From: Guillardia theta CCMP2712
Taxonomy: Eukaryota; Cryptophyceae; Pyrenomonadales; Geminigeraceae
Reading direction: 5' to 3'
DNA length: 64,000 nucleotides
Assembly (NCBI RefSeq): GCF_000315625.1
Contig: NW_005434671.1
Coordinates: 954,358 to 1,018,357, forward strand
How positions within the stretch are numbered: the stretch's first letter is position 1; every line of letters starts with the position of its first letter. The notes below the pieces were generated by a model. The model was not told the DNA's origin. It saw only the letters and a list, made by a program, of their open reading frames with translations, and did no database searches. Below are positions 22,311 to 34,200 of this stretch, piece after piece. The position numbers and the translations under genes are program-made.

Positions 22311-25147
22311 CTACAATAACATCGTCGAAGGGTTGCTGAGGTACTTCTTGAGCGTCTGCAGGAACTGGGCGCCAACAGCTCCATCGACAGTTCGATGATC
22401 GCAGCTAAGGGTAATGCGCATGAAGCTAGAGACCGCATAGTCCTCGTTGGGACCCTGTAAGATCGCGTCACATCTCAACCTGAGAGCTGTGTCGCAAGGA
22501 ACCTTGGCTGGGACCACTCGTTCTTCAGTCGCACCAACTGCAAGGATGCAGGACTGCGGAGGATTGATGATAGCGGCAAAGCTCGTAATCCCAAACATTC
22601 CTGCGCAAGAATCCGTCAACGGTTGTCGGCTGTTGGGCCGTCGATCATCACCCAAGTTGGAAACCGAGAAAGTGCCACCCTGGAATTCGTGGGGCTAACG
22701 AGCATGTCAGGATGGACCAGAAGGGTGTTAGCAAGCCTCACCTGAAGCTTTCCATCCCTGGCCTTGGCTGCGAGGGCCTTCACCTGTAAAGTACTTGAGA
22801 CAAGACAACAGAGTCATCTGAAAAGGAAAAGATTACTTCGTTAGAGATGCCCAGGAGCCCCTTCATGTCCGCATCGGTCACAATCGGGGTGATCAGGCCT
22901 GATCAATCGGTTAGGTCGATTCACCCTCAAAGAGTATGGACACCCGTCGGAGATGCGACGGCAACGCTGATGTCAATGTAGTTGTACTTGCGAATGGCAT
23001 TCTCCATCCATGAAACATTCACCTCGGGATGATCTCTCAAAGCAAGAGCAGAAGCCTTTGCGTGATGATTAACATCGCTTCAACGCAAAAATGAAACTTT
23101 CAACCTTGATGATAAAATCGTTGACAGACAATTTGTAGTCTGGCTTGCCCTCCTTGTCATACTTGGCTTTTGAGTTCAACTTTCACGCCTGTAAGAGCTA
23201 GTACACAAAGCAAAGCACATCCACCTGGTCACGAAGCTTCAGCAAGTCGTCCACACACACATCCATTGACAGGTAATAATGTGGGATGGTTGTCTTCGAT
23301 TGAAGCAACCTAAAAAACACAATTTTTCAGACTCAAAACAGTTCCAGCCTAAATAAATGAGATTCACCTCGATGCAATAACTTTGCGGATGTTGGAATGT
23401 GGAATTTCCGTGTAATCCACACCAGCAACCTAGGAAGACGAATCAACACAAGTCCGATGAGCCTCGGCCAGACAAAATAGCAGTTACTTACACCCGCAGA
23501 TGACGCGCTCTGCACACTTGAGCCGACTCCACTCTACGAATAGAAAAAGTTTGATTATGATATGGGTACGCAGAGTTACACTTTCTGCACACCTCGATAG
23601 CTTGTAGAACGTCAGCAGCAATGACTCGGTTGTGTGGTCCGGTAGGAGTAGTCGATCTCAAGTCGATACCTGCGTACAAACATCATCCAAAATACGTTGT
23701 ATTTGACAGAAGCAAGGGAAATATTAATGATTTCATACCGTTTTCCTTGGCCAACTTCTTTGCCAAGGGCGAAGCCAGCACACGCCCGCCCTTGTTCTCA
23801 ACTGCTTGTGATGCAGGTGCAGGAGCACTCTCTGTTGCATCATTAGTGGACATTGAACGATGAACAAGAGCAATTTGCACATACTTGGAGCCTGTGAAGA
23901 TGGAGAAGCCGCCTACAGTATTGAATCAACGTCTCTTTCCAAAGAAACAGCATTTACCTTCGGCTGTTCACTGCTTGGTGCCTTAGCCGCAGCTCCACCA
24001 GCGCCTTGCGGTTTGGTGGTGTCTACCGTGAAGTCCTGGAAGGAAGGGACGATTCCGCTGTCATCAACAACCACGAAGATTGGGACTCCAACGGCAACTT
24101 CGCTTGCGCCTTCAGCCACCTAAACCCCTCTGTCACAGGACTGACAGAACTAGATCGGTAAGAAAGTACCAGAATCTTTGCGATGTAGCCCTCATCTTGC
24201 GATTCCCAACCGATGGTCGCTTTGTCTGTTTCAATGTCGCATAGCAAATCACCCGGAGAAATCTAGATCGAAGCGCGAGTCACATTTGGCACGGAAAACT
24301 GAAGGCAACAGAGTTTCGTTACCTTATCCCCCAATTTAACCTTGAACCCAGCAATAGTGCCAGCAGTCATGGTTGGAGATAGAGCTGGCATGTTTAGCAA
24401 CTGATGGGGCGGGTAACTTTTTGTATTTGCCGCAGGGGCGCTATGCTTGGGTTGCGGAGCAGCAGGTGCTGGCTCAGCCTTGGCAGCAGAGTCCTCTCCA
24501 GGCTTGTAATTGGCAAAGGCAGGGACGTCTGCTGCATTCTCTACGAGCACAATGGCTTCTTTACCCACTGGGACATCCTGCGACCCTTCCGGCATCAAGA
24601 TGGCAGCGATATATCCCTCATCCTGTGATTCCCATCCGATAGTGGCCTTGTCGGTTTCAATCTCGCACAGAAGATCTCCGGGAGACACTTTGTCGCCGAC
24701 CTTAATCTTATAGCTTGCAATGTTTCCTGTTTTCATGGTTGGAGACAGAGCAGGCATCTTCAACACTTGATGCTCTGGGAGGCTACTCATGCCCCTCACA
24801 ATCCATGACCTTGATCTTCTTGAGACATTGCAAGCTGGCTTGGCCAATCTTCCCATCCTGAAGTTTTTGCAGCAAGTCAGTAACCATTCCAACCATGTAC
24901 ATAGATCTGATACTCACCCTGAAGGTTGGCAGAGAGTCGTAAGCGATCGCGCAAGGGTTCGTGGAATGTTCCTGTTCATGGCACTGACACGCCTGGACGC
25001 GATCCTTGTCTTCGAAGCAAGCGATGCCGAGGAAGTGAAAGAGAGAGACGGTTGGGTTGAGCATGGAGAGCAGGTCGACGAGGATGATCGAAGCTGAAGG
25101 GCCAAGAGCGACCGCCTCATTCCGAGCCCGCTCATAGCAAGCGCCAT
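22311..25147 (-). CDS. DLAT: dihydrolipoamide acetyltransferase (E2) of pyruvate dehydrogenase
   Basis: This is the E2 core of the mitochondrial pyruvate dehydrogenase complex, moving acetyl groups from lipoamide to CoA. From the N-terminus there is an Arg/Ser-rich mitochondrial presequence ([18 protein letters not shown]), two lipoyl domains each with the lipoylated lysine in [18 protein letters not shown] (about 24670 and 24215), an Ala/Pro linker, an E3-binding domain ([16 protein letters not shown] then [12 protein letters not shown]), and the catalytic domain ending with the active-site motif [18 protein letters not shown] and stop at 22311. At least ten short introns divide it. The exon 1 to 2 join is phase-consistent (ends CAACCTTCAGG, resumes at GATGGGAAGATTGG). 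Two lipoyl domains is usual for animal and algal E2. Confidence 0.94.
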
Positions 25148-25732
25148 GCTGCTGCCTCCGCGGCTGGGGCGCAAGCAATAGGGTCCGAATGGAAAAATGA
25201 AATCGACTGAATACCCTCCATTTGAGTCTGCAGTAGGGGTCCTTACCCTTGTTATAAAGCCCAATCTATAAAACCATAGTGTACCCTCTACTGATAAAGT
25301 TAGTCAGAGCTAGGGGTGGTACAGTTTAAAAACAAAAACTGTTATGTTGTCGTTCTACGTCTATGCAGACCGAGGACGCCTCCCAAGGGATGGGAACTTA
25401 TAAAAACAACAATTTCCCACATATATAAAATTTCTACTGAATACGTTTTAGTGGTACCAAAGTCCGGAATGAAGGATAGCACAAACTCGTACAAAAGTAA
25501 TCTTTAAAAACAATTTTTTCACACATTTCATATTCAAATAAGTATTACATTTGAAACTTCATCGGAACATTTGAAATATTCACTGCTATTTCACGTGTTG
25601 TACGATAGAACATCCGGAATTGCCCGTACAGAATAATAAAACTAATAGAGCCGGGTGTACAACCGGGCCATCAGAAGAGCATCCCCCATTGTCACATATA
25701 AAAAGAATTGGAGGACAATGTCTTTGAGTGGG
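25148..25732. other. AT-rich intergenic stretch
   Basis: Between the E2 gene start and tRNA-Arg lies AT-rich sequence (lowest GC at about 25310-25600) with several poly-A tracts. No exon, RNA gene or polyadenylation pattern is convincing here. A short segment near 25595-25670 resembles part of another AT-rich spacer at 55360-55610. Confidence 0.5.
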
Positions 25733-25805
25733 CACCCACGATGGGACTCGAACCCACAATCTCACCCTTAGGAGGGGTGCGCCGTATCCATTGGGCCACG
25801 CGGGC
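25733..25805 (-). tRNA. trnR-CCU: tRNA-Arg (anticodon CCT)
   Basis: The minus strand folds as a full cloverleaf. The 7-bp acceptor stem is GCCCGCG with CGTGGGT (two G-U pairs). The D-arm is TGGCCCAATGGATACGGCG. The anticodon stem CACCC/GGGTG encloses loop CTCCTAA, giving anticodon CCT, and the T-arm is GTGGGTTCGAGTCCCAT. Length is 73 nt without CCA and there is no intron. Confidence 0.95.
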
Positions 25806-26018
25806 TCCTCCATGTCTTCTGATGTGCGATACAGTGTATATATAGGAACAGGGCTGGGCTGATCCTCCACGGGGGTGGGGTGGATTATGGACATGGTAGT
25901 GGGAGGGTTTCTGGTACCGCACTCGATGGGGAAAGGTGGGTGGTGGTAGTAGGCAACTTTGAGACGGGATGCAGGGGGATTGGTTGTCGATAATGTTACA
26001 TTGGTACAGCACAACATG

Positions 26019-27788
26019 CTAGAAGTTCTTCAAGATCTCGGCTCCTTCTTGATCTTCACTATCGGAGTAACGCTCTCTGTCCACACAAAGCATGAGCCGC
26101 TGCAAACAGTCGATTTTCAACAGCAGGTCACTTACGTTTCACAAGCTTAGAGATCCTGCCAGGCAACGTCAATGGCAAGGTTAGACAATAAAAATAAAAC
26201 ACCTGGGTTTCGCTATCCCTCCACTTGTCTTGCTGCGCTAGAAATTTGAGGCCATGTTAGCGAAAGAAAAAACAAATTCCTTGCTGTGGTCTGATACCTG
26301 GAGAGCCAAAATTCTTGCTTGATGTAGGACAGATTCTGGTTTGCTTTTCATCATCGGGCTGTTCATGATCAAATTTCGAGCCATCTTTCTTGATTCCTTG
26401 AATCTCAACTCCTCGGTTTGAACACGCGCATTCATGATCTGTTGATCTCAAGCTTCAGTGCATTGCACTCGGAACTGATGTTGAAAGCAGTTACCTCTTG
26501 CTTTGCACGTACTCGATCTTCTTCTGATTCTGGTAATAAAGGAATCTGCATGTTCAATCTTTTTCTCTCTTCCGCATGCTGAGCCTCGTTTGCCTATTTG
26601 AATAGCGCATTAGTTCAGACCAAACCATTCCTAACATGAACAAGGTCGCCTGTGCACCTGATCTTCCTTCTTTTGTTTGCGAAATGCATTGCGCAGTGTC
26701 CTATTCAGAATGCCATCATCTCGACTTCTGACATCCTGTTCCATCGATGATCACTCCTCAGTATGAAACGGAAGCAGGAAAGCATCCAATATGGGAACTT
26801 GACCTGAATATGTTTCAATTGGTGTAGGACTGCTTTTTTCTCTTTCGATTTCACTTCGTCCTCCCTGAAAGCATTTAAAATGAGGATTGCACAATGCCAC
26901 CGGTTACAAAATACTACCTTTTCCCAGACCCGTCGGATGCTGCAAAATGTTCCAGTCGGTAGAATGGGTCTTCTTCAAGTTTTCTTTTTTCTTTTTCGTC
27001 AAGCAACTTTACAGTATCCTCATCCTGATCGTCATATACGACAAACAGGTCCCATTAGCATCGAAGCATTTGACAAAGGAAGGTCGAACCTGGTCCCAGG
27101 ACTCCTCTTTCTTGCGGCATCCGCTGATGCATTTGTACCTGGTAGCGCATGCATCACGATCCCATCTTCCTCCAAGTTTGACGCTTTGTTACGTTGTGTT
27201 TTGAGGGTCCGTCGCTACAATCATGATGTTGTCGCACAAGTGACATTTCAATTGAAACTCCCAGATAGTTGTCGTGAAGTACTTTCCTGCCTTTTCTAGT
27301 TCTCAGCGAAACAGGAGAGCTAACAAACACGCCCAGCTCATACCTTCTTCTTGTCTGCGTTGAAGCGAACACCTTTGTGAATGACTTCTTGGCATTTTTC
27401 ACACCAAATATCGAATGGCGTCTCGAATCTGATGACATCTCGGCCTTGCGTGAGCAGTTTACTGTTCACTTGGGCTCCTCGATTTCTCCACGATTCTCCC
27501 CGAAAAGTATTCAGATTACTTCTCTCATTGAAATTCTTTTGGTCCCAGAATTCTGGCGGATAGTACCTGTGATACAAAATCAAAATGTTGCACTGAAATG
27601 ACAAGAAAGCAAGCTTAGCTGGCGTGTATATCAGATGCTCAAATCGCTGGACCATCACATTGACAGACAGACAAAATGTTGAAAAAAACAAACAAAAGCA
27701 AACAAAGAAACAGCACACTACAACACACGCCTTTACACTGCATTTGAGAGGCAGGATGTTTAATGGGTTGTGAAGGAGGTCGAGACAT
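26019..27788 (-). CDS. CWC16/YJU2 (CCDC130-type) splicing factor
   Basis: The family associates with the spliceosome around the first catalytic step. Exons that join in phase: 27788-27739, 27566-27354, 27290-27193, 27138-27090, then from 27024 onward. The diagnostic core is visible: YYPPEFWDQKNFNERSNL, VIRFETPFDIWCEKCQEV, GVRFNADKKK, then GKYFTTTIWEFQLKCHLCDN, TDPQNT and YKCISGCRKKEESWDQ. The two CxxC pairs of the zinc site are intact. Next comes LEEDPFYRLEHFAAS, matching the CCDC130/Saf4 branch more than YJU2, then a charged tail (LNRTLRNAFRKQKKEDQ, ESRKMARNLIMNSPMMKSKP). The last exon is read to TAG at 26019-26021, with two possible frames. The start ATG is supported by exact phase into QYYPPEF. 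Confidence 0.88.
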
Positions 27789-28336
27789 GCCAGACAACAT
27801 TGCAACGCCAGACACTGGTAGGATATATGGCCACAGACCCCGTGGCACTATCCTCTTTCAGCTCTCCTTCTCCCTCACCGGTTTGTTGCCTTCCTGTCTG
27901 CCATGGCCGCTGCGAGCTCGAGGTTTAGGCTGTTTAGCTTGGTTCAGTTTAGACATTCTGTGCCTGGGTATGATGGCTGACCAGAGAATCAAAGTGCGGA
28001 TTGCGAATGCGGCCGAATCCAGAGAGGGGATAGGGAGAGAGGGAGGGGAGGGGAGGGGAGGCGGGGGAGACGGGGGGGGCATGGCAAGGGTATGAAGATA
28101 GAGGAATGTGGATATCGATGAAGAAGTAAGTTAGGAGCATGCATGCAATATAAAAGAACCACATCCAAACCATGGGGAATCAAACTATCCATGAAAAGGG
28201 AGTTTGAGCCGTATTGCCATGAATGATGTGCGAGGAAAAGGAGAGTTCCGTGTCTTCAAACATTGACTTTCTCTGATGCTCACAGGCAACAATCCAAGAG
28301 GGGATGCGAGACCAATTTTGAAGTGGGCTGCGAATC
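27789..28336. other. divergent intergenic region, no gene seen
   Basis: This is the spacer between two divergent genes. It contains a purine run at about 28020-28082 (GGGAGGGGAGGGGAGG type followed by GGGGGGG). No exon is supported. It presumably holds both promoters. Confidence 0.5.
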
Positions 28337-28955
28337 ATGAGCAAGTTGCTGTCATGGAGGGTCTGTGCAATGCTCTGGGCCGCACTCGTGTGCCTGAACA
28401 GTTGTTCTTGCCTTCCAAGGACAGAAGGACCAGGAGAGACTCTGCCAGGTAGTTGCCATGTGCAGGTGCCAAGAGGATGTCAAAGAGGTGTGACTCGTTT
28501 GATCAGATTGGCAAGATATCCATGAACAGCCTTGCAATCTGGGGATGCAGGACATGTACAGGACCCCCTTCTACACGGAGAATCGACCCTTTGCCATCTG
28601 CGGCAAGTACAACGAGGAGACAGGCCTGGATCTTGTCGGTCGCCCATGTTGCTGCGAGTTCTGTGGGCAGAGAGATCCGTTCGGGCAACTGTGCGAAGTA
28701 TCTCAGAAACTATGTACCACGGTGGAGGATTGCATCCAACGGCACCACGGAGTATGCAAGTCTTCGAAGAAGCACAAGGGTGTCGACAAGTTTTATCTCT
28801 TCTGGTTCTCTGCGATGAGGTGAGCGCATGCTACTTTGCTTCTTTCCAAACCCCAGAGTTACTGGGCCTGCAGTTTCTTTACCATCATGCCTTTCGTCAT
28901 TCCAGCCATAGCGATGTACGCCGCTGAAGAGCTTGTTCTTGGTCTGGCAGGATGA
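28337..28955 (+). CDS. Cys-rich secreted/membrane protein
   Basis: The first exon encodes a signal peptide (MSKLLSWRVCAMLWAALVCL, then NSCSC). A later exon (from about 28549) encodes a compact cysteine-rich region: FAICGKYNEETGLDLVGR, CCCEFCGQRDPFGQLCEV, KLCTTVEDCIQRHHGVC. It then runs into a hydrophobic helix across an intron, KFYLFWFSAMSFFTIMPFVI, with the stop at 28953-28955. That gives a small type I membrane protein with about a dozen extracellular Cys. The exon join near 28450-28548 is unresolved. No family is recognised. Confidence 0.6.
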
Positions 28956-29008
28956 ATTCTAGAGGGCGGAGCCCATGTTTGCTCTACTCGTCATTTTCTA
29001 TCTTTATG

Positions 29009-30875
29009 TCACAGCCCTTGAAGCGGGGTTGGGTTTCTTGCTACATCTTCGGAGGTCGATGAGCTTTGAAACGGGTGGACAGGCACGGTCTTTCTGCTTG
29101 GCGATGGTTCAAAACCTCTCAGTTCCGGAGCAGGAGAGGAGAAACAGACCTCAGGAGTTCGTGGATGACGTAGTCGTGCGAATCTTCCATCTTCCCCATC
29201 AATGTCGCCAACTCCAGCCCAACCTGTGCTGGAGTCATCCGAGAGAGTGCGAAAGCGCAATACCTCCTCGTTGAACTTGAGTGCTCTCTTCAGCTCCTGA
29301 TGCCCAGTCTCGAGCCTTGACCTCACATTGTCTTCGCGCATCTTCAGGATGGTCAGCTCCTGCTATTATGGTTACTGCCGGCGTTGAGGAGGCAAAGGGG
29401 CCCTCCACCTGCTTGGTCTCCTGGAGCTGAGCAAGGACCCTCATTAAATTCTTCTCTGCTGTCGATCTTGCCAGCGCCTCTTTCCTCAGGTCCTCCTGCT
29501 CCTTCCTTCACTCTCGTATTCCTCAACGTCACTCCTCCCTACCTGTAATTTGGCTTGAATGGTCCTTTGAAGCTGCTTGTCCTCCTGGAATCTTCGTTCT
29601 AGCTCGCTCACGTACGCTAGTTACAAGCGGCGTCATGTCGAAACTCAGCGGAAGCAAAGAAACTTTCACCCAGCCTGTCTCTATCAAGCTCTTCAATCCG
29701 ATTGACGTGTTCTTCCCGGCTGGGAAGCAATCAGTCCAACTTAGCGGCGGTCGTGACGAGGATGTGCAGGGATGGCGAGCGAACTCTTCTTTACCTCTTC
29801 ATGTTATCTTGAGAGATGGCCAACATCTTCTCAAGTTTGGATGCTTTCTCTTTCCAATTCTCCAACAGACCTGCGAGCTTCTCCACCTCTGCTCTGCTCT
29901 GCAGATTCTCCTTTTCCATCTTCTGCCTCTCGTCCTGGTTCAAACCTGTTCGAACCTTCACATGGCGCCAAAAGGGAATCAAGTATCCTCTGCTGTTCCA
30001 CCTCTGTTGCCCTTCATGAGCTCTTCTTTCTCAGCAACCAGCCCCTCAATCTTAATCTAGTGGTCTCGTCAAGGGAGGACTTGCATCGAAGCATCGGACC
30101 TCTTGCATTGACACGATTTTCCTCATTCTGAAAGTCAACTTAGGTCATTATACCCTGCAGTTGCTTCACAACCTGTCGTTCTCTGTGGCGAGGGAATGAC
30201 ATCTCATCAACAGCTTCACGTATCCTGCTGACCCTCTCACCAAGTCCACCTGCGATGTCCAGTCAGTAAATGGTACAGGATCAGGATCAGGATCAGGATC
30301 AGGATCAGGATCAGGATCAGGATCAGGATCAGGATCAGGATCAGGGGCAGGGGCAGGGGCAGGGGCAGGGGCAAGTACGAGCGCATTTGCAAGTGAGAGT
30401 GTAAACAAAGACAAGAAGGAGGAGGTGCGAAGAAGCCGAGCTCCTCTACTTCATAGAAAAGTTTCCCGCTCGTGCCCTCCCTTCGAAACGTCATCGTGAC
30501 GTGCGAGCCCTGCGGCCCAAGAACGAGGGTCCTCGACAACCAGCATCATTCGACTCATCCGGCACGTCAACAACCCCCACTGCTTACCTTAGCCTTGCAA
30601 GCCCAATGTGCAGCGTCGGCTGGTGGTTGATCTTGACCAGGATGTCGCTCTCCTGCAGTGAAGCTTGACCCGTCCGAGCTAGCGAGCTGAGCTGAGAGCA
30701 TACCTGGATAGTTCTTGCCATGGCTGCTGATCCCTCAGGAACGAGGGACTGGACGAAGACTTGCCCTGAGCAAGCATGACCAAGACGCACTCTCAACCCC
30801 TCCAACACCACCATCAACGTCTTCTGCGAAGTAGATGCCCACTCCAAACTGCTCCTCCCCTTGGGCTCCTTGCAT
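29009..30875 (-). CDS. PDZ-domain plus coiled-coil protein
   Basis: The 5' exons (about 30840-30595) encode a PDZ-like fold: RVRLGHACSGQVFVQSLVPE, GSAAMARTIQ, then across an intron ESDILVKINHQPTLHIGL. Downstream exons are coiled coil: GLGERVSRIREAVDEMSF and RHRERQVVKQLQ (about 30250-30150), then NQDERQKMEKENLQSRAEVE and LENWKEKASKLEKML (29950-29810), and RSRLETGHQELKRALKFNEE near the end. The last exon stops at 29009. The start (ATG 30875, MQGAQGEEQFG) is tentative because the frame into the PDZ needs an unseen join. The intron at about 30400-30251 carries a hexanucleotide array. Likely a scaffold protein. Confidence 0.6.
30277..30373. repeat. intronic AGGATC / AGGGGC hexanucleotide array
   Basis: Eleven or so AGGATC units (30277-30342) pass directly into about five AGGGGC units. 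On the minus strand the array lies in an intron of the PDZ/coiled-coil gene, just upstream of an acceptor ACATCGCAG; an open frame coding Asp-Pro repeats across it is therefore probably not translated. Confidence 0.85.
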
Positions 30876-31283
30876 CTTCGCCGTCCTCGCGGGAGATATC
30901 TGGAAGATGGCGAGGGAGGAGGGGAGGGAGGGTGGACTGGGGAGAGCAGGAAAAGTGACGTACTTGACTTCTTTTTTTCACAGAAGTGTCAATCAAGCTA
31001 GCTAGTTGGAGTAGCGGTTTTCGCTGCCTCCTTCGTTTCCTAGTATTTTATTGAGGCGGGTTTGTAGGCATTATCCTCGTCCTCCTTTCTTTGCTCCGGT
31101 TTGCCTTTCTTTTTCAGTTTGTCGGGCATTCTACAAGTTGAGGCCCCTCGAGAGTATCACATAGAGAACTTCATATCAACACAACTTTACAGGCTTTCTC
31201 GTCTACTCCCCACCCTCTCCTTCTACCTCTCCCTTCCTCCTTTACCTCTTCTTTCCTCTTTCCCGGAGTCCGATCCCCTCTGC

Positions 31284-34200
31284 TCACGAGGTCGGACCCC
31301 CGAAGAGCTCGTTGATTGCGTGTGCCCATGCTACCACCCCCATCTTCACTATCTCCATGCTCTCCTCCGACGCTTTCGGCATCATGACCTTCCGCTCCTC
31401 CTTCGTTCCCACGTACAAGGACTCAGCAGCGGAGGACATGGTAGAGATGATAGCAGCCGTCGTCATGGCTACTCTGTCGTCCCGCGACAGTCGCTGCCGT
31501 GCCGGCTCGTCCTTCTTGACATCGAGCGAGGAAGCAGCTTCGTGCGAAACCCCTTGGCTCCCTCCCTCGTGTTCCGCTTGAATGCTCTGCGCTTGCTCCG
31601 GAGCTGGTTGGATACTCTCATGCCCACTGGCTGCAGGCATGGGGGAAGGGCCCAGCGCACTGGGAGGAGAAGAAAGAGACACGCCTGGGCTGACAAGGTT
31701 GTGCCGATGTCGAAGGATTCTTCTCCACCAGAGCTGTAACCTGGTAGCAGCAATCTCTTCTGCTATGTTGAGATTCAAGGGCTCCATGAGATGCCCGGCG
31801 GAAGAGAACTGCCAAGAGGAAAAACGGAGAGGAGTGAGACGAGGGGAGAGTGAGGAGGGAGAGAGTGAGAGTGAGAGAAGAGTTAGGACAAGGATAGCGA
31901 GGGACAAGAGAGAACGGAAGAGAGAAAGAAGGAGAGAAAGAGGATGAGAGAAGAAGAGAGAAAGAAGGAGAGAAAGAGGATGAGAGAAGAAGAGAGAAAG
32001 AAGGAGAGAAAGAGGATGAGAAGTGAAGAGGAGCGTGGTGAAAGAGGAGGAGCAATGAGGTCAGCAAGGACGAAGTTGTCATGGCGAAGCTGACCTTAGC
32101 CGACTTGATCGCATCATGAAGAGGAACGTTCTCTTGCAGCCTCATCCACTTGGGGCCCAGCGACTTGTACCACACGGAGGTCTCAGGGACAATCTTTCCC
32201 TCCTGGTATAGGCTGCACAGCTGCACGCGCACGTCAGCAGCGGGAAAAGGGTGGGGTCCCACTCACCTGCTCGAAGTCTACTGGCCCCTTCCTCTCCTTG
32301 CCTTCCACGAAGAAGTAGCTCTTGGTGGTCCACCCCACCTGCCGTCACTCTCAGCTCGGAGTGTTTGTGCTCATTCCTCGCCACCTGAAGCTGGGAAGCG
32401 GCAACGGCCAGGGCTGCGGCTCGCTCGAGTGACATGTGGCCTCCAGGCCTGCGACGGGAGGAAGAGGAGGACGCGCCTGTGTGCGGACGCCGTTCGGGGG
32501 ACAACTCACTGCCTGGAGCCCCTTGCTCCTTGTCCTGCTGGATTTCCTGCGCCACCGCAGGAGCAGGAAGAGCAACCGGCTGCTCGTCATGCTCTCTGTC
32601 CTTGGAGACTTGGTGGGGTCCGCTCCTCAGGTGAGCTCGGATCGAGCTGGAGAGAGGAGGAGACCATTGTCTGACTCCGGATGCGTGGTGAGAGATCAAG
32701 AACGCCAGCTCCTCGTAGAGCTGAGAGAGTTGTTACCTGAAGCACGCAGGGAGGGGGGGGGGATGGGAACCTGCATGGGAGTGCGCGAATCGTTGGCGGC
32801 AGGATGGATGTTGAAGTCTACGATGANNNNNNNNNNNNNNNNNNNNNNNNNNNNNNNNNNNNNNNNNNNNNNNNNNNNNNNNNNNNNNNNNNNNNNNNNN
32901 NNNNNNNNNNNNNNNNNNNNNNNNNNGAGGAGACCATTGTCTGACTCCGGATGCGTGGTGAGAGATCAAGAACGCCAGCTCCTCGTAGAGCTGAGAGAGT
33001 TGTTACCTGAAGCACGCAGGGGAGGGGGGGGGATGGGAACCTGCATGGGAGTGCGCGAATCGTTGGCGGCAGGATGGATGTTGAAGTCTACGATGATGCT
33101 TCCTGGCTGCAGGCCTGAATACCACAGCAGTCATCCACTTTCAAGCAGTAGGAATGAGAGGAGGAGGAGGAGGAGGAGGAGGAGGAGGAGGAGGAGGAGG
33201 AGGAGGAGGAGGAGGAGCCTTGGAGGAGGAGGAGGAGGAGGAGGAGTTGCTCGAGCACGGGACAGAATCATCTGACCTGCCATCTGCAAGCACTCGGAAG
33301 GGATCCTGAGCACGGCTGCAAGGCTCTCCTGGATCTTCCTTAGGAAATCTTCCTTCTTGCTTCGGTCCTCCGGGTCCGGGATCCACCTTTCCACCCCCAC
33401 ATCAGCCCTCGGGGACCCAGGGTACTACCTCCTCACTTGTTGAAGTCAAGGTCCAGGGTCAGGCTGACGCCCACGGGGTCGAAGGAGAGGTTCCTGTTGA
33501 GGAACCTCCTGGTGGCTGTCGAGGAGTACTCTGAGAGCTTCTCTGCTAGCCACTTGACCGTTGCCTGGTCCAGGTTCTCCCTCTGTTGGTCCCTCAGCGC
33601 TTCTTGGACGAGCTCGATGGCTGATTGTTCGGACTCGCCGCTGATTGGAGGGAAGTAGAAGGTCTGCAGGCTGATGTTGGACCTAAGGAGGACAAGGATA
33701 GGAAAGGAGGAGGAGGATAGAGGAGGAGGATAGAGGGAAAGAGAGCGGTCACATGCTGAGGTTGAAATTGTACAGCTTACTCGTCCTTGATGTCGCATCG
33801 GAGCATGGGGAGCGCATAGTCGTCGGCAAGGAAGGGATACCTGTTTGCGACCGCAGGCCAGATGACTTCATCAGCCCGGGTCGCCTTTGCCGGGATGATA
33901 ATCTTGGTGATCACGGTCAATGAAGGGGATCAGCGGTAAGAGAAGTCTACCTGTCCATGGGCCTTGGCTACCGGGGAAGGAACTTGCTGTTGGAGTCGGA
34001 TGATGACTTGAAACAAGTTCTCGTTGGCAGGGTCGTTTAGGATCTGCTGACTTGTCAGCGGGAACGTCACGAGTGACTGCGGTCATCCTCACTTTGTCGA
34101 TCACACTTGAGACTCGGTCGACATTGCGGTTGATCTTGGGCTGTCTGAGAAAATATTCGACGCCTCCGTAGGAGACTGCAAACTCCTCTCCGAGTGTGTC

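Noticed and set aside
30166-30414. Asp-Pro repeat protein encoded by the hexanucleotide array
   Set aside because: The array is intronic: an acceptor follows it and the downstream exon continues the coiled coil in another frame.
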